Source: Ligula intestinalis (Eukaryota > Platyhelminthes > Cestoda > Diphyllobothriidea > Diphyllobothriidae). From it: a DNA stretch of 64,000 bases. This document shows positions 1 to 12,099 of the stretch, one piece after another (the stretch's first letter is position 1; the number at the start of each line of letters is the position of its first letter). The notes beneath the pieces are model-generated. The model did not search any database and had not been told where the DNA came from. It saw only the letters and a list, made by a program, of their open reading frames with translations. The stretch spans positions 38,734,801 through 38,798,800 of the forward strand of contig JAYGXS010000003.1 in NCBI GenBank assembly GCA_036362985.1, in the 5' to 3' direction. The position numbers were made by a program, and so were the translations under genes.

Positions 1-1920
1 CCCAACTTATCGAATCCCCTCCCCCCCCCCCTTTACTCCGCCGGCGCATCGGCGGTAGCTGTAGGCGCAGGGGGGTGGAAGAAGGGTCTTCGTAATACGG
101 ATTGGCCATCGACAGGATACGCGACCATAGGCATTGGCGCACAAGTGCGCAGTTATGCTTGTCTGCCCACGTTAACACGCCGTCCCATTGGCTCGGCATT
201 TCGGCTGAAAAGACGGTATGGGGGGAGAGGCACTGCACTGGCCAACCAGAGCACTGAACTACCGTGAGGTTATCCAGAGCACTTCCCTTGGGCACGGACA
301 GGGCACTGAAAGCAGGATTTGGAGCCCTTTATTTATCGACTTAGACATCAAACTCAAAATATGCAACTTTGTTGCAGGAACAGCTGAATCCTGACAGCTG
401 GATGAGCACGGCCTGAATAATGACCCGAATTGCTGCCCAGTTTACTTCATTATAACATTCAAGTGAACTCTAGAATAGCCTAGATTTAAGAAGCAATGAA
501 GAAGCAAGACTGGTACACGGAACAGAGCTCTTCAAGGTCCCCTCTCCGTCGTAGTCTGCTCGACAGGTTTTAATTCTGCAGTACTCTAACTAACGAGAAA
601 CCACAGCACCACCTTTAAGAGAAATGAAGAACGTCCATACACTCTAACTTCTCCATATGAATATTGTTCATATTCCAAAATTAGTGGCTGTTAGTCTGTT
701 CTGGAGTGGCTGACAGCTTCAGATAATTAGGTTTTTGAACAGGGAAGTTGAAAGTCAAGTACATCTGGCAAAAGAAGTTGACTGACCATTTCGTGGCCAA
801 GATGCTAATCCAGTAGTCCATTAATACTTAGACCTTGAACATTTTGACATAAACAATGTACAGAACCTATAAAGCTGGAACCTAATATAATAAAAAAAAG
901 TGGCTATTACTTACGTCAACCACCTAGGCCATCATCAGAGAAGTTATTCTCTGCAAAGTTAAGCTCCAGGCCGAAAGCCATAGGTAGCCATGTATCATTA
1001 TTCGTGACTTTTCTTGCTAATAAAGCTAGTTTTTTCCGATTATCGCCTCTGGTTGTGATTGTCCTCTTCCCAGTAGTTGACTACCTCAGTATCGACGTCA
1101 ACCCTCAGTCCTCAGTTTATTAACATTTTTAAAATGAGCAGTCCTGCGCTGTGGACATTGCGTTTGCGAGAGAGGAGCCAGGGTAACTGTTCTTAGTATT
1201 CAGTTGCTAGTCTATCCAAAAAGGACTACTCTTTATCTTTTTATTACAGCTGGGAATTAAGACACAAGCAGGCTCCTAAAAACCCCCATCGGAGTTCAGT
1301 CACCTGGAAGGTTTCAAATCTGACTGGCACATGCTCGGCCGCTGTCATGCGGTGACCGGTTTGTACTGTCTTACTGGCTAATAATCATCTGTCCAATCTA
1401 CCGCTCTTTCTTCACAAGAAAAAGTTCACAACAACTTTTTAAGTGGATGTGTGTTTAGAAACAAACATAAACCAAACTCCGCTTTAATTCCTCCTTATTG
1501 TGAAAATAACAATTCCGCACATGACTTTGAGCAAAAGTGACAAGTGGCTGGATAATAGTTAAAGGAAAAGGAGAGTGCCACATAAATTATCACTCAAAGT
1601 AAGTATTTTGTGGAACTTGCAGCCCATCGCCCTTATTCTGCATTCCCATTAATTTTTCACATCCGTTTCTGGAGTCAAACATCCTCTCTAACATGTTCTT
1701 ATCAGGTAAGGCAAATCTCAGGCCAACTGCTCGAATTTTATCGAGAAACTCATGTCAGCCGTCAAAAATTGAAAAATGCTGGAAATTCAACAATGTCCCC
1801 AGGACTCATTTGCTCCGCTTCATGCAACTGAAAAAGCATTTTTTTCAGGCGCCTGCGCTGTTTAACAAAATCTAAGCATACTACTGGCGAAGAAATGGGA
1901 GACTGGAATGGTAACTTCTG
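1..1920. other. Unassigned intergenic DNA
   Basis: No coding exon, RNA gene or transposon could be recognised here on either strand. The open frames around 1,610-1,875 are short, overlap each other and resemble no family I know. A run of eleven C lies at 21-31. This is most simply old intergenic sequence. Confidence 0.5.
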
Positions 1921-1922
1921 GT

Positions 1923-2040
1923 TTATTAGCCAGTCTCAGCCAGCCATATCCAGCCGCATGTGCCGCAACATCTGAAGCTCAAACCGGCGATCTGTTAGCT
2001 AGACGTCCAGTGCTATCAACTGAGCAACTGGCTCTTTGTA
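1923..2040 (-). repeat. tRNA-derived SINE copy
   Basis: Read on the minus strand, this has the two internal RNA polymerase III promoter boxes of a tRNA gene in the right order and spacing. A box A match is at 2012-2027 (TTGCTCAGTTGATAGC) and a box B-like GGTTTGAGCTT is at 1975-1985. After box B comes a body reading GGCTGGCTGAGACTGGCTAATAA, which is also found after the tRNA-like heads at 16,508, 30,085, 42,238 and 59,120. The repeated body shows these are members of one SINE family rather than separate tRNA genes. The copy is diverged and probably inactive. Confidence 0.65.
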
Positions 2041-4614
2041 TAGCTGCTTTCGCTCGGGAGTATTAACAATGGTGGCTAGTAGCTCAAAATGGTAATTCCG
2101 GTCTCCGGTACCAATAAATCCGTGTCCCAGTAAGTAGTTGCAAATTAGCCGCGATCGCTGGGACAAAAAACTTTAGTCACCTGAACTTTCGGATTCCGAT
2201 TCGAGCCCATCTTCGGAGACAGCATCACATAGGGTGATACGTATGCTTGGGCTGCAGTGTCTGCAGGACGCAATCGCTAAGCTACTGCATACCTATGACA
2301 ATTACCAGCTCCCCCTTCATCCTGGATGATTGTCTCCTGGTGCGCTGATTGCTTCTTGATGGCCGGTCGCTAACTGTTTAAAGTTCCTCCCCTTGATGGA
2401 GCTTTCCGTTGGATAGTCTTTAATCCTCACACCCTAGTTAGGGCTCACGTTCCAGAGGAAGGGGTGAATATTTCATATGTCGCCTTTTGGAACGCTCGTG
2501 TTTTTTAACCAGTCAGGGACACCACTTTCAGGTAGTTTCTATCGACTGCATTAATTGCAGCACTTTATCTAAGTATCGAAACGTCAAACATTTACGCGAT
2601 TAAAGAGTTAGTGAACCAAATATACTGGAATCCCGTAAGCCTACCTCGCCAACGCATATTCACCAGGTATATAAGACAGGGCGACAGCAGGTCAGATACA
2701 TCTTGCTGTGTTATTTAACAAAAAACAAATACCACCACAACAAGAATGGAAGTTGGACTGATTTATCTAGATTTATCAGTTATCATCAGTTAGCCATAGG
2801 CCAACTCTAGACCAAGAACGCTTTAGAATTGAAGCAATGTCTAGTTACTCTTTACGCTAAAACATTATACCCATTCGGACATGCTCGTAAACGGAGTCTG
2901 CAGACGGCGAAATTCCACAATGTTAAAGGATTCGAAATAATGGGGTTTCCACTTCCTTGAGGTTCAAACCTTTCATCATTAAACGTGTCATAGGCGCCAA
3001 CTTTGCAGCATCTTGCATGGTACATGCTGTCATTTTATTCCTCTATTCCGGCAGAATTTGGCAATTGCAAAAGTTTTAATACCTAAAAGGTAAGCTTTCT
3101 ACGAGATGTAAGTTGCTATCAAATGAGTACAAGAGAATATATTTTTGTCAGGCTACATGTAAAATATAACTACATTAATAAGGGCAACAACAATCATTGG
3201 AAGGCCGTCATATTACTTAATAATTCATTTTTATAGATTTTAGTTTTTGGAAGCGACCGAACGGAAGTTCGTTTAGAAGCCTACATGTAGATGTGTCTGA
3301 ACTAGCTTTGAGGATGTTGCACGATGGTGAATACTACAATCCTACTTTAGTTATATTTTCGCAATGAAAAAAAATTCAGAACTTTGGGAGAGATTAAATG
3401 AGGCAGCACACCTACTAAACCTCATTAGACTAAGGGGAAAATTAAAAGAGTCATTGCTGACTTATTCGACAGTAGTTGTCTAAATTACTTCGAATCCAGA
3501 TGGGTACGTTAACTTTTAATGAAAACTAGTATTGAAACGAATACCTTTAAAATCAATTACTCTATTATAAAGTACACCATTGGCCTTAACGAAAGCAAAA
3601 GGATTACATTCTATATAATCTTCTTGTCCGATCATTACTAGGCACAAGTGGGTGGTGAATTAGCCCTGGCATTAAAAAAGACTAGAAAAACTACCTGCGC
3701 TCTTCCGAAGCCACAAATGACTATAGTATTTTTAGCGCTGGTGGGTTACCTGGGGTTATTGCATTGTGAGTTGCCGCAGAATAAACAAATCCGTAACCAG
3801 ATAAAGGAACATGGCCTTCAGAGGCACTAAATCTCCATATCTGGTATTTTGAACCAAGAAACGAGCCATAAAAAATAATGAGAAGGATGATAATACGTCC
3901 TCAAGGTGAAACTCTGAATTTTGATCAAGGCACACTTACTCAGACTATGATAAAACTCCACGCAGAAATGTCCTCCTCAGTTGATTCGCCAAATTATGTA
4001 GAAAAAAAGCGTTTGACTAAACCTGCGGACACTTACGAAGTCAGACTTTTATACTATTCCGTAAAGAGGTTACAAAAGTTGCCGTGACTATATGGAATTA
4101 TAATTTCTACTAGCTACAGCTAAAGGTCGATATCATGAAATGTTACATAACATCCCGACACGTGTCTTCGGTTAGGAAGGATTACATTAGCGGGATTGTA
4201 ATAATCCTGCGGCCTTAATCCGTGACACTTCAGCTAGGACGCGATGTTGTTTTTTTTATGCAGATCTTTTGGGGCGTCTACGAAAATCACACGTGGTACA
4301 AATGACAGCGTAAGTAGTATACATTTTTAATTGATCGTTGATGCCCTAAAATGTCAAAACTAATTTGCAAAAGTGAGCAAAACTATTCTTTCTTAGACTC
4401 GTCCTCGTCAAAATTTATACTCAAAGAAAGGGTATAATTAGGTTTCAGAAAAAATTCCTAATTCCCGAATAATTGTAAGCACTACCTATCGTTGCGTTTA
4501 TATTCCGTGTAATTAAAAGTATGCAATCCTCTATGCCATTAAGAAGATACCATGAAGTGCCCATAACATTTTATATAGTGATGGGCTACGTTATGTGCTT
4601 AATAGGGGCTAGTA
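2041..4614. other. Unassigned intergenic DNA
   Basis: AT-rich sequence with no supported gene. Open frames at 3,648-3,830 and 3,878-4,087 have no recognisable domain and no splice-linked partners. A weak match to repeat B is listed separately at 3,215-3,370. Confidence 0.45.
3215..3370 (+). repeat. Possible diverged copy of repeat B
   Basis: The stretch around 3,245-3,300, with GGAAGTTCGTTTAGAAG-type sequence following a GCGACCGAA word, resembles the middle of the three clearer repeat B copies at 7,935, 20,865 and 54,985. Only part aligns by eye, so membership is tentative. Confidence 0.3.
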
Positions 4615-4829
4615 ATGAACGCATAGATGCGTTGGGCCGTTTGGGACACCGAGCGGCTGTTGGGGATCCCGAGCAGCCGTTGAGGACCCGCCTGCATTCA
4701 AAATTCCCAAGAAACATCATGATGCCTACTTACTTTACTATGACCAATGCTGCGGTGTCCGCGGGAACCGACACGCTCCGCAACCCTTGTCCGGTGGTGC
4801 GGGCGAATAATATGCAAGCTGGACTGCTA

Positions 4830-6053
4830 AACAAAAAACGGACTCTTGGTATTGGATGCTGGAATGTGTGAACATTTCTGGAACCTGTTACTCAAAGTCT
4901 GACGGCGCACAGTCTCCATGAATATCGCGTGGCTGTTTTTTGCCTGTCAGAAGTCTGACTCCCCGATGCAGGCGCCCGAGAAATCAAAATCCCGGGAGTC
5001 GATTCCCATCTCACCTTGCATCACAGTGGTCCGAGTGACTAATCTGATAGACACGGTGTGGCTATTGCCCTCTCGGACGAAGCTAACCGTGCACTGCTAG
5101 CATGGGAACCAGTCAACGACCGAATGGCCTATGTTCGACTCGAAGGCCATTTTACGAACATCTTGGTCGTATCTGTGTATGCATCTACGTCGGCGGCTGA
5201 ACAGCAAGAGAAAGATAATTTCTACTCGCAGCTGCAGGAGCTAACCGAACGACTCCCTAGCCGAGATCTGCTAATTGTTGCCGGGGACTGGAATGGCCGG
5301 ACTGGGCCCGGTGACCCGACAAACAGCCACCTTCTTGGTCGTTTTGGGCTTGGCTCTCGAACGGACAATGGTGAGAGGATGCTGCAGTTTGCCGAACAGA
5401 ACCGACTGTTTGTTACCAACACATGCTTTCAACATCGTCACAAATATCTACTGACTTGGTATTCGAACGATGGCCGTACCGCCAGTCAGATCGATTACAT
5501 TCTAGTTGGTTCAAGGTTTCGCAGCTGGGTCTACGATAGCAGGTCGATGCGAGGTGCCGAAACTGGTAACGTCCACGGGTCTGACCATGCTCTCGTTCGC
5601 ACGCGCCTGAAGGTACCTCTCATCTGCGCCCAAACTGCAAGACGCCTTGATGTCGCAATGCTCCGGCAAACCAACACTACCGAGGCTCTAAGCACAGAAA
5701 TCCGGTCCCGTCTTACGACCCAGGCTGACAACGAGGGCATTAGCAAGTGGCCATCACTGAAGACATCCATCTATGGGGTAGCTGAGAAAATTCTCGGATT
5801 CACTCAGCGGCGCCGCAGTGACTGGATCAGCGGAAGAACCCTGCAGCTATCGGCCGAAACGACTCGAGCCAGGTCCCACCACGATGCCTCCTTCCGCCAT
5901 CTTCGAAAGCTGACAGCAAAGTCAGCTAGAGATGACTGGCAGAAGTACTGGTCCAAAACGGTGACTTCTATGGAACAGGCCTCAAATGATGGTGACACTC
6001 GAAAACTGTACCAAATCATCCACCAGGTTAGTAGTAAGCCCCCGACACTGTGA
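4830..6053 (+). pseudogene. RTE endonuclease domain (EEP family), broken
   Basis: This is the N-terminal half of the LINE protein, which nicks target DNA to prime reverse transcription. Frame 3 begins with GIGCWNV, the usual start of this nuclease fold, followed by TGA at 4869, TGA at 4956 and TAA at 5040. It is then open from 5,058 to the TGA at 6051. Motifs in order are GDWNGRTG (metal-binding Asp/Asn, about 5,283-5,306), SQIDYILV (about 5,487-5,510) and GSDHALVRTRLK, whose SDH holds the catalytic Asp-His (about 5,577-5,612). A charged linker then leads toward the reverse transcriptase. The first ATG at 5058 is not a real start; the family begins upstream at the WNV motif. Confidence 0.85.
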
Positions 6054-7781
6054 TTTTGTTCGCGATGTGAATGGAGGTTTTATTGATGACAACTCGGCCA
6101 AGGTCGATCGCTGGCGTTAACACTTCGAGCACCTCCTCAACTTTAACGAACAACCCATCACACCCTCCCCCTCCTCCACAGCGGAGTTTCAACCCTCTCC
6201 TGCCTACGCAGTGTCGTGTGACCTCCCTTCCGAAGACGAAGTTACCGATGCAATGCAGAGGCTACGCAACAGCAAGGCGTGGGGAGAGGATGGTATTCCT
6301 GCAGAAATCTACAAGTCCTGTGTCGACACCCTGGCTCCTCGGCTTCATGAGGTGATTGTACAGGCGTGGCGAGAAGAGGCCGTTCCCGATGACTGGGCTC
6401 AGGTATCCTTGTACCTGTCCACAAGAAGGGAGAAAAGACAAGATGCGAAAACTACCGTGGCATAAGTCTTATCAATGTTGCTGCTAAGATCTTTACTTTT
6501 TTTCTTCTCAGGCGGTTCCAGTCTGTACGTGACACCAGGACACGACCCAACCAAGTCGGATTCCGAGCTGGGCGTGGATGTGCGGATCAAATATTCACAC
6601 TGAGGCGCAGTCTAGAATTCCGCCATAGCTACCAGCAACCGACGGCTGTTTGCTTTGTCGACTTCGCCGCCGCATTCGATTCCATCCATCGTGAGTGCCT
6701 GTGGCGAATAATGGAACTGGATGGAGTGCTGGCCAAACTCATTGCCACGATTAAGGCCTACTATCGGTCTACCACCGCACGAGTCCTGGTCCACAAAAAT
6801 CTCCCTCAGTCGTTCGATATCCGGTCTGGTGTCCGACAGGGCTGCGTCCTTTCACCCATTCTGTTTAACTACGTCATTGACTGGATTCTCGGCAAAGCCC
6901 TACATGAAGAGGACGGTGTTGAACTTGCACCCGGACGCCGACTAACTGATCTTGACTACGCCGATGATATTGTGCTGTTAGCCTCAATTTTTGATGGTCT
7001 ACAGTCGGTAGTGTCGCGGTTAAATGATATCGCTATCTCGGTAGGCATGTCCATAAATTCCGGAAAGGCGAAGTTGTTCTCGAGCTGCATCCCTGACCAG
7101 GATAAGGCACCCCTGGGGATTAATGGCCATCAACTTGAAGAAGTAGACAGCTTTAAATACCTCGGGGCGAGGCTGCTACCGAATGGGCAGAGCAAGGATG
7201 ATATTTTATCCCGTATAGATGCTGCTGGCTAGGTTTTCTCAATCCTTCGAAAGCACCTATGGATCCGACGTGACATCTCCATCGCCACGAAGATTCGTGT
7301 ATACCGTGCATCCATCCGGTCAGTCCTGCTCTATGGATGTGAATGCTGGGCTGTGCGCGCTGGAGATGAGCGAAGACTAGAGGTCTTTGTCCCCCGGTGC
7401 CTGAGGACGATCCTGCGAGTCAAGTATAGCGACTTCATCTCAAATGAGGCAGTCCGCATGCGCTGCGATCGTATCACGAAGATGTCGCAGGCCATTCAAT
7501 AAAAGCGACTGAGGTTGTTTGGACACGTTCTCCGTCATCCGCCCCACGAGCTTACCTATGCTGCCCTCGACCCGGCACCGCAGCCCACCTGGAAACGTCG
7601 AAGAGGAGGGCAACTTAAGACTTGGCTCGACACCGTCCGTCAAGACATGGAAGCAGTTCTTGGACCTTCTATCTTCGGCCTCCGTCGTTGGAGAAGGAAC
7701 TGGGTGGAGCTTTCGAGATCCGCTTCCGCCAATCGCCACGCATGGAGAGGTACCGTTCGCGACATCATTGAGGCCGGCTAG
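6052..7781 (+). pseudogene. RTE reverse transcriptase and C-terminal domain, broken
   Basis: After the frame change at about 6,050 the protein continues in frame 1 (6,052-6,401, with TAA at 6118) and ends in GEDGIPAEIYKSC, the conserved fingers region. It returns to frame 3 at about 6,402 with VPVHKKGEKTRCENYRGISL. Palm motifs follow: FVDFAAAFDSIH (motif A), GVRQGCVLSPILFN (motif B), LDYADDIVLLA with the YADD box at 6957-6968 (motif C), and SFKYLGARLLPNG (motif E). Two more stops, TAG at 7230 and TAA at 7500, interrupt the C-terminal part. That part ends RHAWRGTVRDIIEAG at the TAG of 7779-7781. The catalytic residues survive, but the gene cannot be translated whole. Confidence 0.9.
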
Positions 7782-7934
7782 ATCAGGCATGATCACAGCC
7801 GTAACAAGTACAAGTACGAGCATAGATGCGATGGTGTCTGGATGGCCATTTTACGGTCTTAAAAATCTCAGTCTTTCTTACAGTAACAATTAAAACAAAA
7901 TGGGATTTGCTATCACCTGATTAAAAGAAGAGAT

Positions 7935-8205
7935 ATTCTTGATCATGTGTTCTATAAACTAGATTTGAATACAGAAGAGCACAGAAAATCAATAGGAAAA
8001 TTCATGCTACTTAGGCAGTCATTTGTTACCGAATTTGGCTTATGGAGACGTCTGTAAGGAGGCGTACTCAGGGGTCGGATTCTTGCGTGCCTAGAATATA
8101 ATGGGACTATGCTTTACAATGATAGATACTGCAACTCCAATCAAGTATTCCTCCATAATTGAAGGCGTAATTTTGAATTTCAGTCAAAATTTCGTGAGAT
8201 CAGTC
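7935..8205 (+). repeat. Repeat B, copy 1
   Basis: An unnamed dispersed repeat found in the same orientation at 20,865 and 54,985. Shared landmarks in order are a CTATAAA/TATAAAAT word, AAAATCAATAGGAAAA, CTACTTAGGCAGTCATT, and near the end AATTTCAGTCAAAATTTCGTG. It encodes nothing and has no obvious terminal inverted repeats. It may be the 3' end of a LINE or a short non-autonomous element. Confidence 0.6.
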
Positions 8206-8209
8206 ACTG

Positions 8210-9084
8210 CCTGTAATAAATGATTAGCTAGAAACATGGCTTGAAAACGTTGGGGAAAACTCAAGCCTTTTGACAGCTAGGAGATATTACTAAATGTTGT
8301 TTATCTTTATTAACAAAAGTGCCCGATTGTTTATTACGGTCTCGTACTTTGTGTCTGCTACAGACGCGGAACTTCAATGCAACGCGAAGAGACCATTTTT
8401 AAACAGATAGAACAAATCGCAATTCTACTACCAAATTGCTTCAATCATACTGGGATCAATATAGTCGTTGTTTTGTTTGTCAACAGGGCGTGCAAATTGT
8501 ATTTCGGTGGTCAAGAGTCACGGTGTTCATCAGTGCCCTCCAGCGTGGGCCCCGCAGTGACTTCTCCGCCTAGATATTTATAATGAAGCAGACTTGCAGT
8601 GCACTTACCTCCCTTTGGCCTTCAATATCCCTCTTTCTGCGATAAACAAACAATGTTCAGATGCCCAAGGGAAGGCCAAAAAAGCTACGCAGTCCGTCTA
8701 CGCTTATGAAGTACACAGAACTTATTCTAACTCCAGGCGAACGTGTGTTACAGGGTGAATGAGACCAAAAGTTACAATACGTAATTATCAATAAATTGAA
8801 ATGATTTATCGCGAACCATGTGCTAATCATGCCTTTTCGTTGACTATACTAGTCGAAAAATGGAGGGATCGCGTTATCTAATCAAATTTAATCGTTCCCT
8901 TGCAAGACGGGATGCTTCTGACCTTTGGTGCGCACCTGAAGGCTGCCAGCGGTCGTACCAACAAAAACGGGTGCGCTACTTCTTCAAGACTTGGCAATCT
9001 CCCGTTGCTTCATCTCCGACACTGCTTACGCAGATCTACTCGCATGAGTCATTCTTCTCATCTACTTCATTTTGCATAGAACAC
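8210..9084. other. Unassigned intergenic DNA
   Basis: No supported gene or recognised element. The frames at 8,377-8,583 and 8,860-9,174 have no domain, and the second runs into a repeat A copy. Confidence 0.45.
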
Positions 9085-9235
9085 TATAGTTTGACCGTCG
9101 CGCCTGACGAAGTCCACCGCGTGTCGCAGGAGGTGGGTGCAGCACCCGTGACTTGCACGCTGATTAGTTTATAGGGAAGTACACTTTCGAAGCAGCCACT
9201 ACACTCGCTCCTCTCTCTTACTCGCCTGACGCTGA
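9085..9235 (-). repeat. Repeat A, copy 1
   Basis: On the minus strand this carries the core of a dispersed repeat seen eight times in the window, close to GACACGCGGTGGACTTCGTC and then GACGGTCAAAC (9,093-9,130). Upstream in repeat orientation is an AGAGAGAGGAGCGAGTGTAG purine-rich stretch, also present in the copies at 11,150 and 36,270, so the unit extends at least 150 bases. Confidence 0.6.
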
Positions 9236-10144
9236 CAGCAAGACGATGCCCAGGCGACCGAAAACTGGCTCGGATGCAGCTATGAATAAAGTTACGTAGT
9301 CCGTCTAGACTAGTTCACATGGCCTGTTTCCCCCCACACCATGCACCAAGCTTTCATGCATCTCACGTGCCTGAGAATGCCCTAGAGACAATGTTAAGTA
9401 GGCGGCAGCGCAGTCTACCTCCGCGTCACTTGGTGTTATTTACTGCCGATAGCTGATACAACTAATTGATAAATTTTTATGCGTCAGATTGGGTGAAGAG
9501 TCGCATTCTTCGATGGCGGATTCATATACTCCTTCCTCTTCCACGCAACGCCTGACTCGGTGGGACTGACAGTGGAAACTGAGTGCAGCAGCTGAGCTAG
9601 CATGAATACTTCATCTGCGCGTGTATAACCTTTTCCGCTGTTCTGGTACACGGGCCTTTCACGCTTTTCACACAAACTGGATGAGCAGAAACCAATGTTT
9701 AGACCCTCAAAATGCCCTTGGTAAATGGCGTCACATAACTGATGCATGAGAACTGTGTGGTATTGTGCTCTGTCAGTTCTCCCCTGAACGAGCCGCATGA
9801 TAGATGCGCTGGACCAACACAATGGCCAGATCAGGGCATGACAGGCATTATTTGGGTTGCGCTCCCATAACAAAAGCCGTGTTGGTGACACGCGTAGATA
9901 CAGACTCAGGCACCGGTCATCCGTGGCTTTTATGGCATTTCCACTCTGAGGCAGCTGGGTCAGGCGTGGTGGCGGCGCCGGCCGTTCCACCCACTTGCAT
10001 CCGACCTCGCTTCCGATCTCCTTTATTTTGTCTTGACCCGGGGCTTGGGTGGATGAGGGAATAAACAGTGCGATAGATACAACGAAAGTCCCCTACTACT
10101 TAAGACTAACCCACGCATAAGTCCTTGCGTCCTTGCCCACCGCG

Positions 10145-10195
10145 CTGTGAAGCACGTGGTGGACATCGTCGGAATCGACAATCGAACTGTAGTGT
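10145..10195 (+). repeat. Repeat A, copy 2 (core only)
   Basis: AAGCACGTGGTGGACATCGT followed by GAATCGACAATCGAACTGT matches the core of the repeat A family. The flanks do not clearly align with other copies, so only the core is marked. Confidence 0.5.
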
Positions 10196-10263
10196 GTCGC
10201 GTGCGCTCGATCCCGTCTCCATTATTATCGACTTTGTCTTTACACCGGGTGAATGGGTGAAGC

Positions 10264-10545
10264 ACGCGTACAGCGATCTGGCAGAGGACCCACTTGTCCC
10301 CCGATGTTGCCTAAGAGCTCTATTTCTCAAGCCTCCACCACTGGACAGCTAGAATATACGTGTACAGCGATCTGGCAGAGGACCCACTAGTCCCCCGATA
10401 TTGCCTAAGAGCTCTATTTCTCAAGCATCCACCACTGGACAGCTAGAATATACGCGTTCAGCGATCTGACAGAGGACCCACTAGTCCCCCGATATTGCCT
10501 AAGAACTCTATTTCTCAAGCCTCCACCCCTGGGCAGCTAGAATAT
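10264..10545. repeat. 94-bp minisatellite, three units
   Basis: Three head-to-tail units begin at 10264, 10358 and 10452, each exactly 94 bases long and about 93% identical or better by eye. Each opens with an ACG(C/T)GT(A/T)CAGCGATCTG word and closes with CAGCTAGAATAT. The units differ only by scattered substitutions, with no length change, which suggests recent tandem duplication. The open frame reaching into it from 10,125 is a by-product of the repeat. Confidence 0.92.
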
Positions 10546-10574
10546 AGACAGAAGGACATTACCAGCAAGGACAG

Positions 10575-10735
10575 GGGACCCTAGGAAGGCCTTTTTTGCC
10601 TTGTTAGGCGTCATCGGCTAGTGATACCGAACTCCAGTGTGGCCACTGAAATTGCAGACGCGCCGAGATTTCAACTCACAATCTCTTGCGTCAATACTCA
10701 CGTCCTAACTGTTGAGCTACGAGCCCACGGTCTCG
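10575..10735 (-). repeat. tRNA-derived SINE copy
   Basis: On the minus strand, GGGCTCGTAGCTCAACAGTT resembles a tRNA 5' half with box A at 10703-10719. Box B-like GAGTTGAAATCTC is at 10665-10677. The body downstream includes GCCGATGACGCCTAACAAGGC, a diverged form of the GCTGACGATGGCTAATAAG body shared by the other SINEs here. It lies about 30 bases from the minisatellite. Confidence 0.6.
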
Positions 10736-11149
10736 CTAGTGTGATAGTTGCACCTTAAATTACCGCCTCGCGTCTGCATTCAGGTTGCTGAAGCATGCAG
10801 CTGCCATCGTTAGATTCGAAGGTTGAACTGTCACAAGGGAAAACGCTCTGAAGTGTCCACGCCACTCTCCCCTGTTCCGTTTATCAGTCGACTGCCCAAG
10901 CCTGACAGTCTTATGCGGCATACCGGCAAAGATGGTCGAAGGCTATATGAGCTGACGAACCCTTTGAGTTACCAAAGCCTGTGTCGTCAATCCTAAGAAT
11001 TCGGTAACGTTCTATCACATTCACATAGGGTCCTGCTTCGAAATCTGCTCTCAACGTTCCCATCTGTGTTTCTTATTCTTTTGCCCGAAACCATCGGAAC
11101 GAGAGCTTTCATTTGAAGAATTCGAAAATAAAATAATAGAAAAGGAGGG

Positions 11150-11285
11150 TGAGGGAGAAGAGAAGCGAAATAGATGCTGTTCAAGTCTACTGTTTTCACA
11201 CAATTATCCATGCTCAAGTCACCCACCATACTGTGGGGCACACGGTGGACATCGTCAGAAAGGGCGGGCAAACTGTCAGTGCGCA
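11150..11285 (+). repeat. Repeat A, copy 3
   Basis: This copy contains GGCACACGGTGGACATCGTC and GGCGGGCAAACTGTC (about 11,238-11,278). Upstream are CAAGTCACCCACCATACTGT and a GAGGGAGAAGAGAAG purine tract. Both upstream blocks recur in the minus-strand copies at 9,085 and 36,270, which makes this the best copy for defining the unit. Confidence 0.62.
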
Positions 11286-12030
11286 TACGCATGTATATGC
11301 ATTATAGCCCCCCACACCAAACTGAGCTACAGACACGCTGGAAAAACTTGAAAGTAAGGTGGCCCAATCAGCACCTTTGGCCGGATACGCTGCGACCAAG
11401 TTAAGCCTTAAATACTCTCGTACTTTTTGTGGCACATCTTAGATGTGGTACTTACCTCCATTGAGTCAGCCACCGCGTCCGATTTCAGCAAGTTCCTCGA
11501 TCACCATGCTACATCCCATTACGAGCTGACTGACAGGCTCAATCGGTTAACTGATGAATGAAAGAGAGCGGAGAGCAGAGCGAGGCCTTCCTGACAGACA
11601 GCCTGTGGTTGTAAGTGTCACCAACAAAAGTGTAAATTCAGTAATATTCAGGACCGAGGAATAGGCTGTAGCTGCACGTCACTTATATGGTCTTTGCACC
11701 CCATATCAGATACCAGACATCCGCAAACGTGGCTTGGTGCATAAATCTGTAACCTGGTCATGTATGACACCCGTAAAATGCTCGTTTAACATTTTCACAA
11801 ATTTACTGTTGACTCGACAGTGACTTGCCATGCATGCAAAATGGATGAGGAAAAAGCGATTCTGAGATATGCTGGGCAAGAATGCGTCCAGATGAACAAA
11901 CCCGCGCGCACGCAGGAAGCCGTTACTGGGTGGAGGTGGGCGTCGCCTATCCCACGGCAGAACTGTTGACATGCAGGAAAAACCGCAAAGATTTTTGCGG
12001 AGATCGAATATTCTGGGACAGTATGGGCAG

Positions 12031-12090
12031 GCGAGTGACACTTCGGCCGTTGATCCTGATGAGGTCCACCGTATTCAACACAGCAACATA
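12031..12090 (-). repeat. Repeat A, copy 4 (diverged core)
   Basis: On the minus strand the sequence reads TGTTGAATACGGTGGACCTC, then ATCAGGATCAACGGCCGAAG. It follows the repeat A core base for base apart from scattered substitutions. Confidence 0.45.
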
Positions 12091-12099
12091 GCGCAGGGA

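Larger units (their letters stand above)
4615..7823 (+). mobile_element. RTE-like non-LTR retrotransposon, nearly full length, inactive
   Basis: One LINE on the + strand carries an apurinic-endonuclease-type domain followed by a reverse transcriptase and a C-terminal tail, the RTE-clade layout also seen in schistosome SR2-type elements. The 3' end has a short tandem ACAAGT/AAGTAC motif at about 7,803-7,820 instead of a long poly-A, which is usual for RTE elements. The reading frame is broken by in-frame stops at 4869, 4956, 5040, 6118, 7230 and 7500 and by frame changes near 6,050 and 6,400. It cannot make a full protein. The 5' limit is approximate, set by a GC-rich leader with a twofold repeat of about 19 bases near 4,650-4,690. 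Confidence 0.88.

Noticed and set aside
2570..2600. GAAACGTC near 2,577 as another hammerhead-like end
   Set aside because: No CUGAUGA-like box or adjacent hairpin is present upstream.
9484..9990. A 168-codon open frame on the minus strand
   Set aside because: No domain, no splice-linked partner, no codon signal, and repeat A copies lie nearby; chance cannot be excluded.
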